Positions 57,135 through 64,000 of a DNA stretch of 64,000 nucleotides are shown here, in pieces. A program made the translations under genes and the position numbers. Each line of letters opens with the position of its first letter. Position 1 is the stretch's first letter. This DNA is from Crocodylus rhombifer (taxonomy: Eukaryota > Chordata > Crocodylia > Crocodylidae), in the NCBI GenBank assembly GCA_038503035.1, contig JAVSML010020440.1, positions 239,441 through 303,440 on the forward strand, in the 5' to 3' direction. Under the pieces are notes generated by a model. It ran no database searches. It was not told the origin of the DNA and saw nothing but the letters and a program-made list of their open reading frames with translations.

Positions 57135-58055
57135 GGGAACATGCTGGTGTTCCCATACTTCTGTTTATAGGATAACCTAGTGGTTACAGCAAGTGAAACC
57201 CAGGAAGTTCTGGTGGTTCAAGTGTAAGATCCAGGAATGGCACCAGGAATGGCACTTGCACCTCCAAAAATGTAATATATCTCATCCCGTGCACCAAATG
57301 CCCCAATGGAAAATAACAACTGCACACCAGAACGAATGCACACTGTAAATCTATCAAAGACAAAAATACCCAATTACCTGTGGGGGCACATTTCTCACAA
57401 GAAAACCATTCTCTCTCCAATTTCTCCAATTTCTCAGTTCTAATCCTCAAAGGGAATTTACAAAATACCTTCCACAGATGAGCCCATGAACTTCACTTCA
57501 TAAACCTACTAGGTAGAAAAAATCATGGACTAAATATAGATGTTGCATTTATGACACATTATAACCTGCTTAACATCTGACTCCCCAGATAAACCCTCCA
57601 CTTTTTACCAACTATTCTCATTCCCTTCCTCCCGCCGCCCTCCTGTCTCCCATCCTTTGATTACAGCTACCAGTGACAATGCATAAAGGGTGCACGGGGG
57701 TGCACTGGTGCACCCCCTGACAGGCTGTGATCCCTGCTTAGGCAATGGGCAGGGGGCTGGTGGAAGCACCAGTGCACCCCCTGCAAGCACTGGCCAGGGA
57801 ATGGGAGCACCTCGATGAAGCACCGCGGCGACTTCCAGGAGCAGTGCAGCTGCTTCCCGGTCAATGAGATTGGCCATGGGGGAGACCCTCCCAGTTGTTG
57901 GGGGGGCATGTGACCCCCAACTAAGGTGGCATCAGTCTCCCATGACAGCTTCATTCATTCCTCATTCCCACCCCCAACCGCCTCCTGTCTCTCACGTACT
58001 GACCACCTTAATCAATTTACATCTTAACTGACTGGCTTTCATGCATACTTACTGC
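57135..58055 (+). mobile_element. Second Penelope-like copy, with an inverted 5' piece
   Basis: 57251-57660 is collinear with the Penelope GIY-YIG region at about 35985-36400: the words ctatcaaagacaaaaatacc, aattacctgtggg and ttctcacaagaaaacca are shared. The preceding 57140-57250 reads in the opposite direction (gtgtaagatccaggaatgg mirrors tagatcttacacc of the other copy), so part of the same region is inverted head to head. A GC-rich repeat interrupts it at 57676-57945, with a related ~45-bp cctcctgtctc segment on both sides. It then meets the CR1 at 58056. Not coding. Confidence 0.65.
57676..57945 (-). repeat. GC-rich interspersed repeat, fourth locus
   Basis: On the minus strand it starts with a gagactgatgccaccttagt core variant and ends gtgcacccccgtgcacc then tttatgcattg, the same two ends as 574-955 in the other orientation. 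Length is about 270 bp against 380 bp there. It sits inside Penelope sequence, so it is mobile. Confidence 0.6.
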
Positions 58056-58830
58056 TCTCGGTGCATGGTTGTCATGGGAGATTTCAACTACCTGGACATC
58101 TCATGGGAAGAGCACTCGACCAAATCTGATCGGTCATACAGCTTTCCTTACTTCTTGAGCTCTACCTGACTCAAGAAGTCTATGGGCTGAACAGAAGTAA
58201 AGCGATGTTGGACCTGGTACTGGCCAAAGGGGATGACATAGTCAGTGACCCAAGAATCGATGGAAAGCTGGGTGATAGTGACCATGAGCTGATCACCATT
58301 ACTATCCATTGCAAAGCTGGGAAGTCAGTCAGCAATACTGAAGTCCTCAACTTCAGGAAAGCTGACTTTGACAAGCTCAGGAGACTCATTGTCAAGGCCC
58401 TAAGGGACTTGACTAGAAGAGGAGTCCAAGAGGAGTGGTTGCTCCTCAAAGGAGTGATCCTGACAGCACAAGGAATGATCGTTCTCTCTCAGAGGAAGGG
58501 TAGCAAAAGGGCACAGCAACTGCCTTGGCTCAGCAGGGAACTTGAGGACCTCCTACACCTCAAAAGAGGGACTTGTAAAGGATGGAAGGCTGGAATTACC
58601 ACCAACGAGGAATACTCAGCACTGGTCTGTACCTACAGGGAGCGGATCAGGAAAGCCTAGGCTATAACTGAGCTCCATCTGGCTTCACATATCAAGGATA
58701 ACAAAAAGTCCTTTTTCAGATATGTAGGGAGTCAGAAAAAAAGCACGGGTAACATTGGACCCCTGCTGAACCAAATGGGACAGCTGATAACCAACACCCA
58801 GGAAAAGGCCAACCTCCTTAGTGGGTACTT
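58056..58830 (+). mobile_element. Host CR1, 5' piece (endonuclease to linker)
   Basis: It contains VVMGDFNYLDISWEEHSTKS (endonuclease GDFN intact), then, in 58205-58660, MLDLVLAKGDDIV, LGDSDHELITITIHCKAGKS (SDH motif) and the linker up to AQEKANLLSGYF, where an opposite-strand CR1 interrupts. The remainder resumes at 61848. The left end abuts Penelope sequence. Confidence 0.9.
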
Positions 58831-58921
58831 CATAGAATCATAGAAGCATAGAAGTAGGGTCGGAAGGGACCTTGTAGATCTTCAAGTCTGACCCCCTGCC
58901 TGAGCAGGAGAAAAACTGGGC

Positions 58922-60586
58922 TCAAATGACTCCAGCCAGGTAGGCATCAAGCCTCGTCTTAAAGACCCCCAGGGTAGGAGGCGGCACCACTTCCCGTGGA
59001 AGTTGGTTCCAGATCCTAGCCGCCCTGACTGTGAAGTAGTTCTTACGGATGTCTAATCTAAACCTACTCTCCAACAACTTATGGCCATTATTCCTTGTTA
59101 TACCAGGGGGCACTAGGGGAAACAAGGTCTCTCCCAAACCCTTCTGGTCCCCCCAGTGAGTTTATAGATGGTCACCAGGTCCCCCCTCAGCCTTCTCTTG
59201 TGAAGGCTGAAGGGGTTCAGGTCCCACAGTCTCTCATTGTAGGGTCTGCTCTGTTGTCTCCAGATCATGCAGGTGGCCCTCCTCTGAACCCTCTCAATGT
59301 TGTCCACATCCCTCCTGAAGTGGAGCACACAGAACTGGATACAGTACTCCAGCTGTGGCCTGACCAGTGTCGCATAGAGGGGGAGGATCATCTCCTTGGC
59401 CCTGCTTGAGATGCATCTGTGGATGCATGACAAGGTCCGGTTAGCCCTGCCAACTGTGACCTCGCATTGTCAGCCCATGTTCATCTTGGAGTCAGTAATG
59501 ACTCCAAGATCCCTTTCTGCCTCCATGCTCTCAAGAAGGGAGTTTCCCATCGTATAAGTGTGCTGCTGGTTACTACTGCCCAAGTGCAGCATCCTGCACT
59601 TGTCAGTATTGAAATGCATCCTGTTTTTGTTAGCCCAGCCCTGTAACCTATCCAGGTCTTGCTGCAGTCTTTCCCTCCCTACTAGTGTGCTCACCTCACC
59701 CTGAATTTTGGTATCATCAATGAATTTAAACAGGTTGCTTTTCACCCCGTTGTCCAAATTGCTGATAAAGAAATTGAACAGTGCGGGCCCAAGGACCGAG
59801 CCTTGGGGGGGCTCCACTGCCCACTTCCCCCCAGGTTGAATATGACCCGTCCACCACCACCCTCTGAGTATGACCCTTGAGCCAATCTGCAATCCATCTG
59901 ACTGTGTAAGCATCAATGCTAAAGGCGCCTAGTTTTTTAATGAGGATGGGGTGGGAGACGGTGTCAAAGGCCTTGCTGAAGTCCAGAAAGACTACATCCA
60001 TGGCAACACCTGCATCCAATGCTTTTGTGACCTGATCATAAAAGGCAATCAGGTTGGTCTGACATGATCTACCCCTAATGAAACCATGCTAGTTGTCCTC
60101 AAGCATCATCCCTGAAGCCGGCCCATCGCAGATGTGCTCCTTGAGGATCTTCTCAAAGAGTTTCCCTAGGACTGAGGTAAGACTGACGGGCCTATACTTC
60201 CCCTGGTCCTTCCTCTTCCCTTTTTTAAAGATGGGGACCACATTGGCTATCTTCCAATCATCTGGCACCTGGTCTGAGCACCACGAGCACTCATAAAGCT
60301 GTGCCAAGGGCCCTGCAATAACCCCTGCTAGCTCCCTCAACACCCTGGGGTGGAGAGCATCTGGAGCCACTGATTTTAACATGTCCAGCCCCTCCAGAAG
60401 CTCTCTAACCCGGTCCTCCCCAACCTGAGGTCTGGAGGCATTCCCATCAAGTCTGTCTTGCATCACAGTGTGGGAAGTCCTAGTCCCTGTATAAGAAAAC
60501 GGAGGTGAAGAATTGGTTAAAGAGGTCTGCTTTCTCCTCTGGCGCAACCACCAGATTGCCCAGTGTATCTTGCAGGGGCCCCACAT
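58922..60586 (-). pseudogene. Nested CR1 reverse transcriptase, broken
   Basis: Frames 60089-60586, 59726-60019, 59470-59916, 59113-59433 and 58922-59137 follow one another. They carry APDALHPRVLRELAGVIAGP, YRPVSLTSVLGKLFEK, VVFLDFSKAFDTVSHPILIK, SGAPPRLGP (the usual GVPQGSVLGP is frameshifted but readable as PPQGSVLGPALFN in the next phase), LFKFIDDTKIQGEV (FADD altered to FIDD) and YCIQFCVLHF. The conserved tail is RLDIRKNYFTVRAARIWNQ. At least four frame changes make it inactive. Confidence 0.85.
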
Positions 60587-60678
60587 TTGCCAGTGCTTTC
60601 TTCATCCTCCCTATATATTTGAAAAAGGACTTTTTGCTGTCTTTGATCTTGGATGCTAGTCCTAGCTCTATGTCCACC

Positions 60679-61722
60679 TTAGCTTTCCTGACAGCCCCCA
60701 TACAGGCCTGAGCAGAGGAGGTATACTCCTCTTTGAAGATAGCACCCCCCCTTCCACTGGTTGTACACCGCCTTTTTGGCAATCAGGCATTCCCAGACAC
60801 CCTTGGTGAGCCAGGGGGGCTTTCGGGCACTCCTGCCCCCCTTGCTTCTTGTTGGGGTGGTGACTCCTTGGGCCCTGAGTATTGTCTCCTTAAGGAACGA
60901 CCACTCATCTTGGGCACTGAGTTCCCTTGCTCTCAAGAACCCCAGCGCCTCTCCCGCTAATCTCCTCAACTCGTTGAAGTTGGCCCTCTTGAAGTCTAGG
61001 GCTACCGCCTTGCTGCAGGCCCTTGACACCCTGAGCTGGATGGTGAATTCCAGCAAGCGATGATCGCTATCACCCAGGTGGTCAAGGACATGGAGGCCCC
61101 TTACCAGGTCATCGCCTGTGGCCAGGACCAGGTCCAACAGGGCATTTCCTCTGGTGGGTCTCTGCACCTCCTGAATTAAGTGGAGGTCCTGTATCTTGGC
61201 TAGGAACCTCCTGGAATGGTCCTAGGAGGAACAGTCAGCAGATGACTGTTCCTCCCAGCAGATGTCCGGGTACTTTAAATCACCCATGACAACTATATCC
61301 CTTGCCTTAAGTGCCTCTGCAAGCTGGCCTGAAAATTCCCAGTCCAGCTGTTCCCCTTGTTTGGGGGATTTGTAGTAGACCACCACCGTTAGATCCCTCT
61401 CCCCACGGCCCCCTTGTATCTTGACCCAGAACACTTCAGCTTGCCCCTCCTCTGACCCCATTCTGCTGGCAGAGGATGTGTATTGCTCCTTGACATAGAG
61501 CGCCACACCCCCACCTTTCCTTCCTTCTCTATCCTGCCTGTAAAGCCTATAGCCCCTAATGCTAACTGCCCAGTCGTGGGATGAATCCCACCACGTTTCT
61601 GTAAGCCCTATTATGTCTGGGTCTGAACCGGCTATTCTGAGGGTGTGTTCCTCCTGTTTGTTCCCCATGCTATGAGTATTGGTATATAGGCATTTAAGGC
61701 CTTGCCTACCTGCGTGTGCCAC
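60679..61722 (-). pseudogene. Nested CR1 endonuclease domain, broken
   Basis: 61222-61722 encodes LKCLYTNTHSMGNKQEE, then DPDIIGLTETWWDSSHDW with the catalytic glutamate (LTETWW), GGGVALYVKEQYTS and VVMGDLKYPDICWEEQ. The GDFN motif is changed to GDLK, losing the conserved Asn and hence probably activity. 60679-61167 continues with GNALLDLVLATGDDLVRGL and LGDSDHRLLEFTI (SDH intact). The ORF2 start is near LKCLYTN; no convincing ORF1 is visible in the ~120 bases further upstream. Confidence 0.85.
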
Positions 61723-61847
61723 CCCCCAATTTGGGAGACTGTCTGGACCTGTTTCTTACCTCGGCACTCCTTGCATTTGTTACCTGTCTTGCTCAGATGG
61801 TGTCTCCTTATCTTCCTGTGGCCCCCTCCCCCGGCAAGGCTAGTTTA

Positions 61848-63440
61848 ACTTCACATCGGTCTTTCATCAGTCCAATGGGACCGCCCTGCCTAGCAAGATG
61901 AGGGACAGCCAGGGTGAGGGTGTATTTATACCCTGCATCAGTGTTGATCTAGCAAAGGATCACCTTGAGAGGCTGGACACCGTCAAGTCAGCTAGTCCTG
62001 ACAATTTACACCCTAAGGTACTCAAGGAGCTGGCAGGTATCATAGCCCAACCATTGGCAAAAATATTTGAAAATTCATGGCACTCAGATGATGTACCTGA
62101 AGACTGGAAGAAGGCTAATGTGGTACCCATCTTCAAGAAAGGCTGCAAAGTAGATCTCAGGAATTACAGGCCAATCAGCTTGACCTCAATCCCCAGTAAG
62201 ATTCTCAAGAAAATTACCAAGGAGACCCTTCTGGATAAGCTAGCTGAGGGCAACATCCTGAGGGATAACCAGCATGGGTTTGTCGTGGGTAGGTCTGACC
62301 AATCTCATCTCCTTCTATGACCAGGTGACATATCACCTGAACAAGGGAGACGAGATTGTCATATTCCTGGACTTTAAAAAAGTCTTTGATCTGGTGTCCC
62401 ATGACCTCCTCATGAAAGAATTGGACAACTGTGACCTCGGCTACACTACAGTGCGATGGCTGGGAAATTGGCTCCAAGGTTGGATCCAGAGAGTAGTGGT
62501 CAATGGCAGTGAGTCATTATGGCATCTGTGACCAGTAGCATCCCCAAAGGCTCTGTTCTTGGACCAATTCTCTTCAACATTTTTATCAACAATGTGGGCA
62601 CTGGTATCAGAAGTGCACTGGCTAAGTTCGCTGATGACACTAAACTTTGGGATATAGCATCCACACCTGAGGGCAGGCTAGTGATCCAGGCTGACTTGGA
62701 TAAGCTTAGTAAGCAGTTGGACACAAACCTGATGACGTTCAATACCGATAAATGCAAGATACTCCACCGCTGCTGAAAGAGACTTTGGGGGTCATGGCTG
62801 ACCACAAGATGTACATGAGCCACCAATGTGATGTCACAGCTGGTAAACCAAACAAAACCCTGGCTTGCATCTATAGATGTTTCTTAAGTAAATCTCAGGA
62901 TGTCATCCTCCCACTGTACTCGGCCTTGATGAGACAGCAGCTGAAGTACTGGATCCAATTCTGGGCTCCACAATTGAAGAAGGATGTTGAGAAGCTTGAG
63001 AGAGTCCAGAGGAGAGCCACATGCATGATCAGAGGCCTTATGAAGAGAGGCTGAGAGCCATGGGACTCTTCAGTCTGGAAAAGTGCAGGCTCCGCGGGGA
63101 CCTGGTGGCTGCCTATAAGTACACAAGGGGTGTACATCAGGATCTGGGAGAATGTCTGTTCACCAGAGTGCCCCAAAGAAAAACAAGGACCAATGGTCAT
63201 AAACTCCTACAAGACCATTTTAGGCTGGACATAAGAAAACATTTATTTACTGTCTGAGCCCCCAAGACCTGGAATAGACTGCCTCCAGAAGTGGTGCAGG
63301 CACCTACTCTGGACTGATTCAAAAAATGCTTGGATGTTTATCTTCCTAGGCTCCTTTGACCCTAGCTGACTTCCTGCCCCTGAGGCAGGGGGCTGGACTT
63401 GACGATCTTCGAGGTCCTAACGTCTATGATATATATGAAA
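61848..63440 (+). mobile_element. Host CR1, 3' piece (RT to 3' end)
   Basis: Frames 61898-62320, 62274-62531, 62519-62776, 62752-63054 and 63021-63257 encode SASPDNLHPKVLKELAGIIA, NYRPISLTSIPSKILKK, VIFLDFKKVFDLVSHD, GSVLGPILFNIFINN and [14 protein letters not shown] (FADD intact). They finish with the C-terminal tail to RLDIRKHLFTV. The stop there (63255-63257, TGA) is at the same place as in the CR1 ORF ending at 8384. The 3' end is gtctatgatatatatgaaatc. Five frame changes. Confidence 0.9.
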
Positions 63441-63450
63441 TCTATTAAAT

Positions 63451-63500
63451 AAAGTTGGTCTAATAAAAGATTTCGGATTTACCCAAAGAAGCTTGGACAA
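63451..63500 (+). repeat. Penelope-like 3' tail
   Basis: agttggtctaataaaagatt followed by acccaaagaagcttgg matches the 3' tail at 36594-36640. Lying just beyond the host CR1's 3' end, with Penelope sequence at 57251-58055 on the other side, it suggests the host CR1 landed within a Penelope copy. Confidence 0.75.
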
Positions 63501-63918
63501 CTTTTAGTTTTTGAAAATCTAAAGTTGCTCAATGGAATCTACCTATATTTACAATTTTTTAATCAGGATAAATGTTTTGCCCATTTTATTTATTTAATAG
63601 CTGGTAGGGGACCTATATACTGTAACCTGCTTGGTCATTCTAAGTTATTTTCATGAGTACTCAAAAGATCAGTTGGGTGGCTGGTTTGCTTAAAAAATGT
63701 AAAAGACTCCTCACTATTTTTCCCCTCCTTGCTTATGTGTTCTTAGCCTTTTATTGTATATGGATCTCCTTCCTTTCACCGTGAAGAGGAGGACGCCATG
63801 AAGGTCCAGGCCTGTTTCTCTCACAAATCTCTCCTTAAATTTGGCATGGATTAATTCAAATGAATGAATTAAAACATCTTCTGCTCTCTTCTTCAAATCA
63901 CTCCTTTAAACCCACTTA
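63501..63918. other. No recognised feature
   Basis: AT-rich spacer. Confidence 0.5.
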
Positions 63919-64000
63919 GTTTCATAGTTTCATAGTAGCTAGAGTCGGAAGGAACCTAGGTAGATCATCTAGTCCGACCCCCTGCCTTGGCAGGAAAGAG
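63919..64000 (-). mobile_element. CR1 3' end, running off the window
   Basis: tttcatagtttcatagtagc followed by agtcggaaggaacc and gaccccctgcc is the 3' terminus of a minus-strand CR1 of the same subfamily as 25369-27784. The body lies beyond position 64000. Confidence 0.9.

Larger units (their letters stand above)
58831..61847 (-). mobile_element. Nested CR1 LINE of about 3.0 kb with TSD
   Basis: Its minus-strand 3' end reads acttctatgcttctatgattc. It runs back through the complete RT and endonuclease region to a short 5' stretch beyond ORF2's start, so it is nearly full-length for ORF2. The pentamer acttc flanks it (58826-58830 and 61843-61847 in host sequence), a short target duplication. 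The host frame continues across it (…SGYF | TSVFHQS). It is the largest CR1 copy here but carries several frame breaks. Confidence 0.93.

Noticed and set aside
1..64000. CRISPR array, phage or bacterial operons
   Set aside because: No regularly spaced direct repeats of CRISPR size and no prokaryotic gene organisation; the content is vertebrate mobile DNA.
1..64000. Endogenous retrovirus or LTR element
   Set aside because: No long direct terminal repeats, primer-binding site or retroviral protein motif recognised. All RT motifs found belong to LINE-type elements, and the Penelope copies retain only the nuclease end.

Overview
The window looks like repeat-rich, non-genic DNA of a sauropsid, most likely a crocodilian. 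CR1 LINEs of several subfamilies dominate it. They carry crocodilian/turtle-type 3' ends (tandem ~8-9 bp TATGAAA/TCTATGA units and a 'gggtcggaagggacc...gaccccctgcc' 3' UTR). They sit beside a Tx1-clade LINE, Penelope-like elements with a GIY-YIG module, an RTE-like 'endonuclease-reverse transcriptase' LINE and many non-autonomous DNA transposons. I found no intact cellular gene, no canonical tRNA or rRNA gene and no CRISPR. The organism call is an inference from repeat families, not from an orthologous gene.

Layout. 0-5 kb: hAT-type non-autonomous elements and a truncated CR1 (+). 5.85-12.06 kb: a 5'-truncated Tx1-like LINE (-), with (GAAA)n/(CTTT)n tracts at both outer edges, split by a young CR1 (-) that keeps an open frame of about 690 codons. 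13-17.5 kb: a 285-bp hAT element with a perfect 8-bp duplication, two tRNA-like repeats, and a ~2-kb GC-rich hAT element containing a 400-bp assembly gap. 18.7-23.1 kb: a decayed DNA transposon whose minus strand carries a two-exon Myb/SANT-like gene and a transposase-like fragment, suggesting PIF/Harbinger. 23.5-30.9 kb: a half copy and a full copy of a long-inverted-repeat (foldback) element, two CR1s (-) in a row and a TIR element. 32.3-37.65 kb: a pogo/Tigger-like element with TA duplication that contains a CR1 and itself lies in a Penelope tail; then an RTE-like LINE split by a Penelope insertion. 38-48 kb: a 30-bp tandem repeat, a CR1 (-), a large CT/TA/GT/AC microsatellite and several TIR elements. 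48-52 kb: nothing recognised. 52-64 kb: CR1 (-), an ancient CR1 split by a TIR element, then a multi-level nest: Penelope containing CR1 (+), which contains a nearly full-length CR1 (-).

The parts do not form a pathway. The biological content is a stratigraphy of selfish elements. Nesting gives relative ages: the CR1s at 8.2-10.4 and 58.8-61.8 kb are younger than their Tx1 and CR1 hosts, and the Penelope insertion at 35.7 kb is younger than the RTE-like LINE. The observations most worth checking are the microsatellite-flanked Tx1 element, the Myb/SANT plus transposase fossil, and a GC-rich repeat core shared by four otherwise unrelated loci.
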